From positions 4,079,501-4,143,500 of the forward strand of contig NZ_JARBAX010000001.1 of assembly GCF_028807635.1 (NCBI RefSeq): a stretch of DNA of 64,000 bases. The letters run 5' to 3'. This DNA is from Streptomyces spiramyceticus. GTDB lineage: Bacteria > Actinomycetota > Actinomycetes > Streptomycetales > Streptomycetaceae. Position numbers and translations under genes: made by a program. Position 1 is the stretch's first letter. Each line of letters opens with the position of its first letter. The notes under the pieces were generated by a model that searched no databases, was not told where the DNA came from, and saw only the letters and a program-made list of their open reading frames with translations. Below, piece after piece: positions 26,263 to 34,414 of this stretch.

Positions 26263-26919
26263 CTGGGTGTAACCGATCTGCCGACCTACCTCGTCGGGCT
26301 CGTCCTGATCATTCTTCTGCCGGGTCCGAACTCCCTCTACGTCCTGTCCGTCGCCGCGCGACGCGGCATACGTACGGGCTACACCGCCGCCGCAGGCGTC
26401 TGGAGCGGGGACGCCGTCCTGATGGTGCTGTCCGCGGCCGGTGTCGCCTCGCTGCTGCAGGCGAACGCGCTGCTGTTCGGGATCGTGAAGTACGCGGGCG
26501 CGGGCTATCTGACCTGGCTGGCGATCGGGATGGTGCGGGCGGCCTGGTCGATGTGGCGCACCCGCGACGAGGCCACACCGGACGCGGCCTCCGAGTCCGC
26601 CTCCGCTGCGGCTGCCGCAGAGCGCCCGTACCGCCGTGCCTTCCTGATCAGCCTGCTCAACCCGAAGGCGATCCTCTTCTTCATCTCCTTCTTCGTGCAG
26701 TTCGTCGACCCGGGGTACGCCCACCCCGCGCTCTCCTTCCTGCTGCTGGGCACCCTCGCGCAGCTCGCCAGCGTGCTGTACCTCTCGGCCCTGATCTTCG
26801 GCGGCACCCGCCTGGCCGCCACTTTCCGCCGCCGCAAGCGCCTGTCGGCGGGCGCGACGTCGGCGGCGGGAGCGCTGTTCCTGGGCTTTGCGGCGAAGCT
26901 GTCATTCAGCAGCGTCTGA
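26260..26919 (+). CDS. LysE/RhtB-family exporter
   Basis: Encodes 219 residues, very hydrophobic, with six likely spans. Family signatures are LPGPNSLYVLSVAARRGIRTG near the N-terminus and FLISLLNPKAILFFISFFVQF in the middle. Members export amino acids such as leucine, homoserine lactone or threonine. The conserved GPN and NPK motifs are intact. The start at ATG 26260 has no ribosome site and lies inside a long hairpin, so it may be leaderless or repressed by structure. Its end overlaps the opposite-strand SnoaL-like gene by 18 bp. Confidence 0.9.
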   Translation: MLGVTDLPTYLVGLVLIILLPGPNSLYVLSVAARRGIRTGYTAAAGVWSGDAVLMVLSAAGVASLLQANALLFGIVKYAGAGYLTWLAIGMVRAAWSMWRTRDEATPDAASESASAAAAAERPYRRAFLISLLNPKAILFFISFFVQFVDPGYAHPALSFLLLGTLAQLASVLYLSALIFGGTRLAATFRRRKRLSAGATSAAGALFLGFAAKLSFSSV

Positions 26920-27327
26920 CGCGCTCCCGGCCGTGGTGTCGGCGAACGAGTGGTGTTCGTGTGCGACCACCCACCGGCCCTGCTCCTTGCGCAGCCCGAC
27001 CGTGAGCCGCAGGCGGCTTTCCGGATGCTCGGCGAGCTCCTTCGGAGTGCCGCACCGCAGCAGCGCCTGCGCATAGGCGACGTCACTGCCGGCGGTCACG
27101 TCCAGGGACAGGATCTCGAACGCGGCGCCCTGTGCCTGCCACTCGAAGAAGGGCGGCCACGTCTCCCGGTAGGCGTCGATGCCGCGCACGCCCTCGTGGG
27201 GCGGCGGCACGTCGTACATCACGATGTCGTCGGTGTGGTCCGCGAGGACACCGTCGATATCGCCACGGTGTACCGCTTCGGCCCACTGCTCGATCAGCGT
27301 CCGGATCTGTCCCTCGTCATCGGGCAT
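26902..27327 (-). CDS. SnoaL/NTF2-like (ketosteroid-isomerase fold) protein
   Basis: Encodes 141 residues with the NTF2 cone pattern: IRTLIEQWAEAVHRGDIDGVL, HTDDIVMYDVPPPHEGV, then the closing GRWVVAHEHHSFAD. The fold is used by polyketide cyclases, isomerases and by proteins of unknown function that bind small hydrophobic ligands. The substrate is unknown. Starts at ATG 27327 behind GGAAGGAAC. It is 30 bp downstream of the aldehyde dehydrogenase gene and likely in its operon. Confidence 0.85.
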   Translation of the reverse strand: MPDDEGQIRTLIEQWAEAVHRGDIDGVLADHTDDIVMYDVPPPHEGVRGIDAYRETWPPFFEWQAQGAAFEILSLDVTAGSDVAYAQALLRCGTPKELAEHPESRLRLTVGLRKEQGRWVVAHEHHSFADTTAGSASDAAE

Positions 27328-27357
27328 TGCTTGTTCCTTCCGATGCCACCGTCCCTG

Positions 27358-28806
27358 TCAACTACCAGGGAGATTGATCGTCTTGTACTCCAGGAACGAG
27401 CTGAGGCCCTCGGGGCCGAACTCGCGGCCGATCCCGGATTCCTTATATCCGCCGAAGGGGGCGGCGAACTCGATCCGATACCCGTTCAGCGTCAAGGTTC
27501 CGGTGCGCACTTGGCGGGCGATGCGCATGGCCCGGTCCGGGTCGTTGGTCCAGACGCTTCCCGACAGGCCGTACTTCGAGTCGTTCGCGATACGGACCGC
27601 GTCGTTGTCGTCGTCGAACGGGATCACGACGAGCACGGGGCCAAAGATCTCCTCCTGCGCGATGCGCATGGAGTTGTCGACGTTGGCGAAGATCGTCGGT
27701 TCGACATACCAGCCCTTTGTCTGGCTCGCGGGCCGACCGCCGCCGACCGTGATCGTCGCGCCGTCCTTGCGTCCGTCGGCGATGTAGTCCTCGACCCGCC
27801 GCCGCTGGCGCTCGGCCACCAGGGGGCCGACCTCGGTCGAGGGGTCGTCCGGATCGCCGACCCGCAGCCCAGCAGCTGCTTGCGACACCGCATCGACGAC
27901 CTGCCGGTAGCGGCTGCGATGAGCGAGGATCCGGGTCTGTGCCAGGCAGTGCTGGCCGGACATCATGATCGCGTACGGCATGAGGGCGGGCACGACGCTG
28001 TCGATGTCGGCGTCCTCGAGGATGATGGCGGGCGACTTCCCGCCGCATTCGAGGGTGACGCGCTTGAACTGCTCGCCGCACAGCGCGCCGACCCGCCGGC
28101 CTACGGCGGAGCTGCCTGTGAAACTGATCTTGTCGACCAGCGGGTGCCGCACGAGCGCCTCACTGTTGTCCCGGTCGGCGGGCACGATGTTGAGGACACC
28201 GGGCGGCAGACCGGCCTCCATGGCAGCGTCGGCGAGCAGATACGCGTCCAGCGGGGTCTCCGGCGCGGGCTTCAGCACGACGGTGCAGCCGGCGATCAGC
28301 GCGGGGGCAAGATTGACCATCGTGAGGATGAGCGGCGCGTTCCACGGCACGATCTGCCCCACGATGCCCACAGGCTCCCGAAGGATCCGCGCGGGACCGC
28401 TGAGGCCTGCTCGATCCTGCTCGAAGGTGAACGTCGCGGCAAGTTGCCGGTAGTAGTCCAGAACCATCACGGGAAGCGGTGCCTGGAGTTGGTTTGAGAA
28501 GGTGATCGGAGAGCCCATCTCCGTGGTGATGAGCTGTGCGATCTCGGGGACACGTGTGCGCAGGTACTCGCTGAACGGCCCCAGCGCGTCCGCCCGCTCC
28601 TGTGGAGACATGCGGGGCCAGGGACCATCGTCGAAGGCGGCGCGCGCCGCGCGTACTGCTCGGTCGATATCGGCAGGCGTCGATGAGGGAGCGGTACCGA
28701 CCCGCTCCTCCGTGACCGGAGAGATGACCTCGATCAGGTCTTCCGAGGACGGCGTGACCATGTCCCCGCCAATGAACAGCCGGTCCTGAACCATGCGGCT
28801 GGTCAT
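27358..28806 (-). CDS. NAD(P)-dependent aldehyde dehydrogenase
   Basis: Encodes 482 residues, full length for the family. The catalytic Glu is in VTLECGGKSPAIILE and the nucleophilic Cys in SGQHCLAQTRILAH; the cofactor fold has FTGSSAVGRRVG. It oxidises an aldehyde to an acid. The substrate cannot be read, although the sequence resembles actinobacterial NAD-dependent aldehyde dehydrogenases of xenobiotic or steroid breakdown. ATG 28806 follows AAAGGAG. It lies 180 bp downstream of a divergent HMBS homologue on the same strand, possibly co-transcribed. Confidence 0.92.
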   Translation of the reverse strand: MTSRMVQDRLFIGGDMVTPSSEDLIEVISPVTEERVGTAPSSTPADIDRAVRAARAAFDDGPWPRMSPQERADALGPFSEYLRTRVPEIAQLITTEMGSPITFSNQLQAPLPVMVLDYYRQLAATFTFEQDRAGLSGPARILREPVGIVGQIVPWNAPLILTMVNLAPALIAGCTVVLKPAPETPLDAYLLADAAMEAGLPPGVLNIVPADRDNSEALVRHPLVDKISFTGSSAVGRRVGALCGEQFKRVTLECGGKSPAIILEDADIDSVVPALMPYAIMMSGQHCLAQTRILAHRSRYRQVVDAVSQAAAGLRVGDPDDPSTEVGPLVAERQRRRVEDYIADGRKDGATITVGGGRPASQTKGWYVEPTIFANVDNSMRIAQEEIFGPVLVVIPFDDDNDAVRIANDSKYGLSGSVWTNDPDRAMRIARQVRTGTLTLNGYRIEFAAPFGGYKESGIGREFGPEGLSSFLEYKTINLPGS

Positions 28807-28986
28807 GGCCGCTCCTTTCGTCGTGTCAAGACGGCCCCACGTGGATGGCCGTCGGGCGCGAAGCAGCCAAGCCGTCACCGCGTGATGTCGCCCTCAGCCG
28901 ACCACGTCCGGGCCTCGGCCGCGCGCGGGCCTGCACCAGACGGAGGACCGATGCCGACATGCGGCTGCGCTCCAGAAGCGTCCTCC

Positions 28987-29892
28987 TTAAGCTGCCTTGG
29001 CCCCCAGTTCACGGGCGCCGTGGTGCACAAGTCGCTGGCAAACGACCATGGCAGTCTGAACGGCGTCGTTGCCGGTGTGCCGCACGTCGATCAACACGCT
29101 CCCGTCACGCGAGAACGCCACCGCCCGCACTGTGACCTGCCCGTCGTTCGAGATCGTGGCGTAGCCGGCCAGCGGGGCGTTGCAGAAACCGTCCATCTCC
29201 CGCAGCACGGTCCGCTCAGCGGTGGCCTGGATCTCTGCGGCAGGATCGCTGAGGCTGGCCGCGACGGCCAGGGGGGCCTCGTCGCCTTCCCGGCACTGGA
29301 GGACGACGGACGCAGCACCAAGGGGCGGGCAGAGCAGGTGTGGCGAGATCCGCTGGCTGATGCGGTGCGACAGGCCGAGCCGGTCCAGGCCCGATGTTGC
29401 CAGGATCAGGCCGTCGACCTCTTCGGCGTCGAGAGCGGCAAGCCGCTGGTCGGCAGGCCCGCGCATCGGGGTGATCTCCAGGTCGGGCCGCAGCATCCGA
29501 AGGTGCGCCGTGCGGCGGATGGAGGCGGTGCCGATCCGGCTGCCCCCGGGGAGGGCGTCGAGGGTCATCTGCGGATCGCGGTGTATGAGGGCGTCGCGGA
29601 TGTCGCCGCGGCTGCGGAATCCTCCCAGGATCAGGCCGGGTGTGTCGTGGGTGGGGGTGTCCTTCAGGCAGTGCACGGCGATGTCGATGTCGCCGGTCAG
29701 CAGTGCCTTCTCGATCTCGTCGGTGAACACGCCGTCGGACTCGAGGGCTGACCGAGTGGTTCCCTCGCGGTCACCACCTGCGTCGTAGAAGGGGACGAGA
29801 ACGGTTTCGGTGGGGGCCAGGGCAGTCAGCAGCGGGGCAGTCTGGGTCAGGGACATCAGCGAGGCGCGGGCGCCAATACGAAGGCGGGACAC
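28987..29892 (-). CDS. Divergent hydroxymethylbilane synthase homologue
   Basis: Encodes 301 residues, slightly short for HMBS (about 310-320). Landmarks: IGARASLMSLTQ, FTDEIEKALLTGDIDIAVHCLKDTP with the catalytic Asp78, RRTAHL, and REMDGFCNAPLAGYA with the dipyrromethane-carrying Cys237. Known HMBS condenses four porphobilinogens. Here the catalytic Asp and Cys stay, but several substrate-channel motifs differ (MRGPADQRL where RGN-x-x-TRL is usual, HCLKDTP for HSxKD). Starts at GTG 29892 behind AAAGGACGG. A second HMBS homologue lies divergent, 100 bp away. A housekeeping role is doubtful; a specialised or paralogous pathway is inferred. Confidence 0.85.
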   Translation of the reverse strand: MSRLRIGARASLMSLTQTAPLLTALAPTETVLVPFYDAGGDREGTTRSALESDGVFTDEIEKALLTGDIDIAVHCLKDTPTHDTPGLILGGFRSRGDIRDALIHRDPQMTLDALPGGSRIGTASIRRTAHLRMLRPDLEITPMRGPADQRLAALDAEEVDGLILATSGLDRLGLSHRISQRISPHLLCPPLGAASVVLQCREGDEAPLAVAASLSDPAAEIQATAERTVLREMDGFCNAPLAGYATISNDGQVTVRAVAFSRDGSVLIDVRHTGNDAVQTAMVVCQRLVHHGARELGAKAA

Positions 29893-29934
29893 CGGACCGT
29901 CCTTTCTTGGTGACAATCTGTCGGAAAGTGCACG

Positions 29935-29963
29935 CTTATGGTGCAAGTAGGATTGCGTGTCAA
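29935..29963 (-). promoter_or_regulatory. Candidate promoter of the minus-strand HMBS-like gene
   Basis: On the minus strand, TTGACA (29963-29958) and CATAAG (29940-29935) are separated by 17 bp, a good vegetative promoter match, with the start codon about 40 bp downstream. Confidence 0.45.
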
Positions 29964-29993
29964 CGCGCCCTCAAATGCGAGGAGTTGACTGGG

Positions 29994-30929
29994 ATGAGCG
30001 ACGTGGTACGGATCGGTTCCAGAGCGAGCAAACTGGCGAGGGCGCAGGTCACGGAGTGGCTCGGCCCCATCGCCGAGCGACTCCCCGATGTCCGGTTCAA
30101 GCGCGAGATCATCCTCGAAGGCGGCGACCAAGACCGCGTCACGCCCACCCTCGCCGAAGTGGCGAAGACCGCTGGCGGTTCGGCGTTCTCCACCAACCAG
30201 GAGGAGGCCCTGGTCGCTGGGAGAGTCGATGTGATCGTGCACTCCCTCAAAGACCTCCCGACCACTGTTCACGAAGGCACCTCGCTGCTGACCACCCCGG
30301 GACCGCGTGAAGACGTCCGGGACGTGCTGTGCGGCGCGACCCTGAACGACCTGCCCCAGGGCGCCCGCGTGGGCACCGGAGCACCCCGTCGAGTCGCCCA
30401 GCTCCTTGCGCTTCGCCCGGACCTGGAGGTCATTCCGATCCGGGGCAACGTGCCGGGCCGCCTGGCACGCGTGAAGGGCCGGGACCATCTCCACGCGGTC
30501 GTTCTCGCGGCAGCGGGCCTCAACCGGCTCGGCCTGATGCCCGAGATCCACCAGGTCCTCGACCCGGTCGCCTTCCCACCGTCGCCCGGCCAGGGCGCGC
30601 TCGGCATCCAAGTCCGCACCGATTCCCCGGCCGCCCAGCTCCTCGCCGGAACCGGTGACCCGCAGGTGGATTGGTGCGTGCGGGCCGAGCGCTCTCTGCT
30701 GGCCGAACTGCATGGAGGCTGCTCCGTCCCTGTGGGGGCGTGGGGAAGGGTCGGGCCGGACGGTCTGCTGCACCTCTCGGCGGTCGTCACGTCCCTGGAC
30801 GGGATGACGCAGGTCACCGCAGCCGGTGCCGGGCCGGCCGACGACCCGGAAAAGCTCGGTTGCTCGGTCGCCGCCGAACTTCTTGCGCAAGGGGCCGCAG
30901 GCATCCTGGCCGAGATCAGGAAGCCCTGA
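29994..30929 (+). CDS. hemC: Second hydroxymethylbilane synthase homologue
   Basis: Encodes 311 residues, the usual length. Landmarks: VRIGSRASKLARAQ, FSTNQEEALVAGRVDVIVHSLKDLP (Asp87), GTGAPRRVAQL, PIRGNVPGRLARVKGRD, FPPSPGQGALGIQ, and AELHGGCSVPVGAWG (Cys243). All known functional residues are present, closer to canonical HemC than its divergent neighbour. It would make hydroxymethylbilane, the tetrapyrrole precursor. Starts at ATG 29994 behind GAGGAG. Its end overlaps the HemB-like gene by 14 bp. The symbol is by homology; the genomic hemC may be elsewhere, as hemA, hemD and hemL are not nearby. Confidence 0.88.
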   Translation: MSDVVRIGSRASKLARAQVTEWLGPIAERLPDVRFKREIILEGGDQDRVTPTLAEVAKTAGGSAFSTNQEEALVAGRVDVIVHSLKDLPTTVHEGTSLLTTPGPREDVRDVLCGATLNDLPQGARVGTGAPRRVAQLLALRPDLEVIPIRGNVPGRLARVKGRDHLHAVVLAAAGLNRLGLMPEIHQVLDPVAFPPSPGQGALGIQVRTDSPAAQLLAGTGDPQVDWCVRAERSLLAELHGGCSVPVGAWGRVGPDGLLHLSAVVTSLDGMTQVTAAGAGPADDPEKLGCSVAAELLAQGAAGILAEIRKP

Positions 30930-31845
30930 GCGCGCGGGCGATCTCCAGGGCGCCGTACGTGATGATCCGGTCGGCGCCGGCCCGCTTGAGGACCGTGTAC
31001 GCCTCGACCAGGCCCCGCATGTCCCGGCTGCCGTCCGAGGCGAGATCGGTCAGCCGCAGGTACTCGCCCGACACGGAGAACGGCATCACCGGGACCGGGA
31101 TCTTGTCCTTGAGGTGCATGAGGGTGTCCACGGTGTGCAGCGCCGGTTCGGTGAGGATCATGTCCGCGCCCTCGTCGACCATCTCCCGGGCGGTGTGTAC
31201 GGCCTGCTCGGGCTGCCTGGGACTGATCTGGAAGGCCCGCGTTCCCGAGCGGGGGGCCGCGCTCATCGTGGCCCGGTAGCCCTCGTAGAGGGACGACTCG
31301 AAGATCAGGTGCGGCATGATCGCGACATCCTTGTTGCCGCCCGTGTCCAGGGCCTCGCGGACCGCCCGGACCGAGCCGGGGATCATCGCCGCCGGGCTCA
31401 CGATGTCCGCACCGGCTTCGGCCTGCATCACCGCCTGCGCAGCCATGACCTCGGCGGTCTCGTCCAGGTCGGCCATGCCGCGTGTGTCCGCGAGCCAGCA
31501 CTCACCGGAGTCGTTGTGCGAGCACACGCATGTCTCCGTCATCACCGCGATCCCGGGCCGGGCCTTCTTCACTGCCCGGATGGCCCGAGCCATCAGGCCG
31601 GTCGGGGACACCCCCTGAGAGGCGCGGGTGTCACGCACACGGGAACCGGCGAAGATCTTTACGGATCGCACGCCGAGGTCGTCCATGGCCGCGACGGCGT
31701 CCGGAACCTCGCGCACGGTGAACGTCGGCATAGGACGCTGGGCGCTGTCGTCGTCCTCGCGCATCAGGAACACCATCGTCAGGTCGGCGGGCGTCAGGCT
31801 CGGGCCGCCGAGGAAGTTCCGAACGGCTAAGCGATGGGTGGGCAC
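30916..31845 (-). CDS. Porphobilinogen synthase (HemB)-like protein lacking both active-site lysines
   Basis: Encodes 309 residues with the full HemB fold: IFAGSRVRDTRAS, the metal-binding TETCVCSHNDSGECWL (Cys106, 108, 116), SPAAMIPGSVRAVREALD, SVSGEYLRL and IITYGALEIARAL. Alignment by eye with E. coli HemB shows the two Schiff-base lysines replaced: the K in SYSTKFASSFYG is Ile181 (MPHLIFESSLYEG) and the K in MVKPAGAYLD is Glu233 (LTEPALHTVD). Without them, normal 5-aminolevulinate condensation is not expected. Starts at GTG 31845 behind AGGAGGAAC; TTG 31866 is an unlikely alternative. Other chemistry, or a binding role, is inferred. Confidence 0.85.
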   Translation of the reverse strand: MPTHRLAVRNFLGGPSLTPADLTMVFLMREDDDSAQRPMPTFTVREVPDAVAAMDDLGVRSVKIFAGSRVRDTRASQGVSPTGLMARAIRAVKKARPGIAVMTETCVCSHNDSGECWLADTRGMADLDETAEVMAAQAVMQAEAGADIVSPAAMIPGSVRAVREALDTGGNKDVAIMPHLIFESSLYEGYRATMSAAPRSGTRAFQISPRQPEQAVHTAREMVDEGADMILTEPALHTVDTLMHLKDKIPVPVMPFSVSGEYLRLTDLASDGSRDMRGLVEAYTVLKRAGADRIITYGALEIARALRAS

Positions 31846-31917
31846 AGGTTCCTCCTGGAAGGTCAAGAACGTCGGAAGCAGAAGACCGGGCGCAGACTGA
31901 AGGGAATTTCCAGACGA

Positions 31918-32121
31918 TCAGCGGACGATCTGGAGGTTGTCGGCGGCCGTGGTCCACTCGACCCCGGACTCGGGACGGATGTATGCGACGCGCACGACGC
32001 GGCCCCTGGTCGCCTCGTGGACCACAGCGGTCAACTCTCCTTCGCCGCACGAGGCGATGTCCCGCACCTGCTTGTGCAGCCACGGGTGTTGCTCGTGGCC
32101 GAATGAGTCCATCGGATTCAC
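31918..32121 (-). CDS. Small conserved hypothetical protein (67 aa)
   Basis: The start is GTG 32121, six bases after GAGGAG. The product is soluble: a charged N-terminal half with HPWLHKQVRDIASCGEGELTAVV and a C-terminal beta segment (RVVRVAYIRPESGVEWTTAA). Small proteins like this often sit next to XRE-type regulator genes in Streptomyces. It lies divergent from such a regulator (32410) and 72 bp upstream of the HemB-like gene, probably in the same transcript. Function unknown. Confidence 0.7.
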   Translation of the reverse strand: MNPMDSFGHEQHPWLHKQVRDIASCGEGELTAVVHEATRGRVVRVAYIRPESGVEWTTAADNLQIVR

Positions 32122-32409
32122 GTCCGCTCCTCATCGGTGCCCGGCGCGTGGCGAGGGAGGGGCGTGGTCATGGCGCTCTCCTCGGTCGAGGGGTGCAGCG
32201 GGCCGCAGGAACGACGGGAGACGGACCAGGCGGCCCGCTGCTTCGGGGGAGCTGCCCGGAGGGTCCTTCAGCCTCCGAGCGGCGTGGAGTAATGAAACCG
32301 CTGGGTACAACTCTTGGGAGTGGGATACCTGTTGGCTGTTTCCGGTGTTGGCTTGTGGTGTTGGCTTCTACGTCAACGAATTCGGTGAAGAGTCCAGGGG
32401 GGCCGGACT

Positions 32410-33663
32410 ATGCGAGAGCACACCATCGGGCCGCTACTGCGGGAGTTGCGGCAGCTCGCGGGGAGATCCCAGCAGGAGCAGGCCGACGAGCTGAACGTGA
32501 TCACGGGCCGGAGCACCGACCGGCACCAGGTCTCGGACTGGGAACGCGGAGTAATCCCCGGTCCGTACTGGCAACAGCACATGGCGGCGTCGTTCGGCGT
32601 CCCGGTGGAGTTGCTGCGGAAGGCATGCACGGCGGCCCGGCAGGAGCGCCGGTTAATGAAGCTGTCCCTCTCGGGGGACGTTACGGAGGACCCGGTGAAG
32701 CGGAGGTCAGTTCTCGGAGCTATCGCGGTGGCGGCCGGCGCGGCGTCGGAGCCGTGGGGGCGTCTCGCATTCGCCCTCGGCGGAGGGAGCGTTGACGCTA
32801 CGACCGTGCGGCAGCTCACCGCGGCCACGGCGTCGCTCTACACCGACGAGGAGCACACCCCGGCTCGTGTCCTCGCCGCACGCATCACAGCTCACCTGGA
32901 CGCCGTCACGGCCTTGATCCCGCACGCGGGCCGGCACCGAGCCGACCTGGTTGTCACGGCCGGGGAGACGGCCGCGCTGGCGGGTTGGGCGGCCTGGGAC
33001 CGGGGAGACACCGATGTGGCCGGTCACTACTACCGCACGGTCCGCGACGCTGCCCATGAAGTCGGGCATCCTGCTGTCGAAGCCCTTGCCCTGGCCTACG
33101 CCTCCTACGGAGCCGCGCCCGCCAAAGCTTCCGCCATGCTCGTGGCGGCCCAGGAGAAGGTCACCGGTCCCGGGTATGCCACCGCATACGCCTGGACGGC
33201 CGCGAGGGAGGCGGAGGAGCGAGCGAAACTCGGCGCCGAGGCCGAGGCGGTGAGGGCGTTGGACCGGGCACGTACCGCCTACCAGTACGCGCGGCCGGAG
33301 GCAGAGCAGGCATGGGTCGCTTTCTGCCGCCCCTCCAGGCTCGACTCGATGGCCGTCTCGACGTACACCAAGCTGGGCCACCGCGAGGCCGTCGCACAGG
33401 CTCACGCGTCCCTTCGTCATCTCGACAGCGGGAACCCGAAAATCAACGTGGCCGTTCTGACCGACGCCGCGATGGCGTTTCTCGGGACCAGCGACGATGA
33501 ACGCGGTTTCGACGCCGCACGTCGGGCGCTGGAGACCACGGACGTCTGCGGGTACGCGGGGGTGACAATGGTCAACGCCCGGTTGCGGGACGTGGCGGGT
33601 GCGCTGCCGGACAGCGCGGCGGCGCGGAGCCTGCGAGAGGACATCCGCGCCGCGCTGGCCTGA
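32410..33663 (+). CDS. XRE-family regulator with TPR-like helical repeats
   Basis: Encodes 417 residues. An N-terminal helix-turn-helix (about 6-70; IGPLLRELRQLAGRSQQEQADEL, HQVSDWERG) is followed by a linker and an Ala-rich helical repeat region (about 130-415) of TPR type, as in peptide- or protein-sensing Streptomyces regulators. Codon 82 (32653-32655) is TTA, so synthesis should depend on bldA and come late in growth. It is divergent from the 67-residue protein and HemB-like gene and may control them; this is positional. Its stop lies 3 bp from the convergent cutA stop. Confidence 0.85.
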   Translation: MREHTIGPLLRELRQLAGRSQQEQADELNVITGRSTDRHQVSDWERGVIPGPYWQQHMAASFGVPVELLRKACTAARQERRLMKLSLSGDVTEDPVKRRSVLGAIAVAAGAASEPWGRLAFALGGGSVDATTVRQLTAATASLYTDEEHTPARVLAARITAHLDAVTALIPHAGRHRADLVVTAGETAALAGWAAWDRGDTDVAGHYYRTVRDAAHEVGHPAVEALALAYASYGAAPAKASAMLVAAQEKVTGPGYATAYAWTAAREAEERAKLGAEAEAVRALDRARTAYQYARPEAEQAWVAFCRPSRLDSMAVSTYTKLGHREAVAQAHASLRHLDSGNPKINVAVLTDAAMAFLGTSDDERGFDAARRALETTDVCGYAGVTMVNARLRDVAGALPDSAAARSLREDIRAALA

Positions 33664-33666
33664 GCG

Positions 33667-33993
33667 TCAGTCCTGGACGGTCTCGGCTTTCACCCACTCC
33701 AGGTAGGCCGTGCTGCCGGTCACCACGGGGACGCCGACGACTTCCGGGGTGTCGTAGTCGTGCTTGTCGTTGATGAACTTCGTGAGACGGTCGGCCAGAT
33801 CGGCGCGGGTCTTGAAGTCGATCCGCCACTCGCTCTCGCTCTGCACATCTCCGTCCCACCAGTACACGGAGCTGATCGGGTACACCTGGGCGCAGGCGGC
33901 CAGGCGCTCGCGGACCACAGCGGCGGCCATGGCACGGGCCTTGTCCTCGGCATCATGGGTCGTGGTGACCACGATGAAGTCACGGTTCGTCAT
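33667..33993 (-). CDS. cutA: CutA divalent-cation tolerance protein
   Basis: Encodes 108 residues, the usual length. Matches CutA1: VVTTTHDAEDKARAMAAAVV, ERLAACAQVYPISSVYWWDG, ESEWRIDFKTR and HDYDTPEVVGVPV. CutA1 is a very stable trimer linked to copper and other metal tolerance; its biochemical role is still unclear. Starts at ATG 33993. Confidence 0.93.
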   Translation of the reverse strand: MTNRDFIVVTTTHDAEDKARAMAAAVVRERLAACAQVYPISSVYWWDGDVQSESEWRIDFKTRADLADRLTKFINDKHDYDTPEVVGVPVVTGSTAYLEWVKAETVQD

Positions 33994-34124
33994 GTCCCGC
34001 AGCGTAGGCCGTTCGTGGGACGTGACGAAGGCCCCGCTGGCGATGTTGCGGACATGGAGGCCGATACGGCTGCCCCTTCCTGGCGAACGTGTCGGTGGTG
34101 GTCACGCCGTCTTTCCTCCGGTCA

Positions 34125-34402
34125 AGTGGAGGGCGGCCCACCCGCGCGATCCAAAAGGGGGACTCCGCACGGGGCCCGTCGCCGGTCGACCGGGGCCGAG
34201 CCGGCTCGAAACACCACCTGATCGCGAACGGTCACGGCACCGGACTGGCACCTGCCGGTGGGTGGTTGAGCGGACCTTCGCCTGGCTCCACGGCTTCAGG
34301 AGACTCCGCATCCGCTGGGAAAGACGAGCCGACATCCACGAAGCCTTACTCCGCCTTGCCTGCTGCCTCATCAGCTACAGAAAGATCATCTCATTGCATT
34401 AG
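34125..34402 (+). mobile_element. IS5-family transposase remnant (left copy)
   Basis: Fragments in two frames: GPSPVDRGRAGSKHHLIANG (frame of 34089) and RWVVERTFAWLHGFRRLRIRWERRADIHEAL (frame ending at 34402). These are the middle and C-terminal parts of a common Streptomyces IS5-type transposase; the catalytic centre between them is deleted. About 80 bp near its 3' end are identical to the copy at 37957-38492, in the same orientation. Inactive. Confidence 0.85.
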
Positions 34403-34414
34403 GGATTGCAAGAA

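Noticed and set aside
28987..31845. Treating the HemB/HemC-like genes as the housekeeping haem operon
   Set aside because: Missing lysines, two HemC copies facing apart, and no hemA, hemD or hemL nearby make a standard haem operon unlikely. The genome-wide copy number is not visible here.
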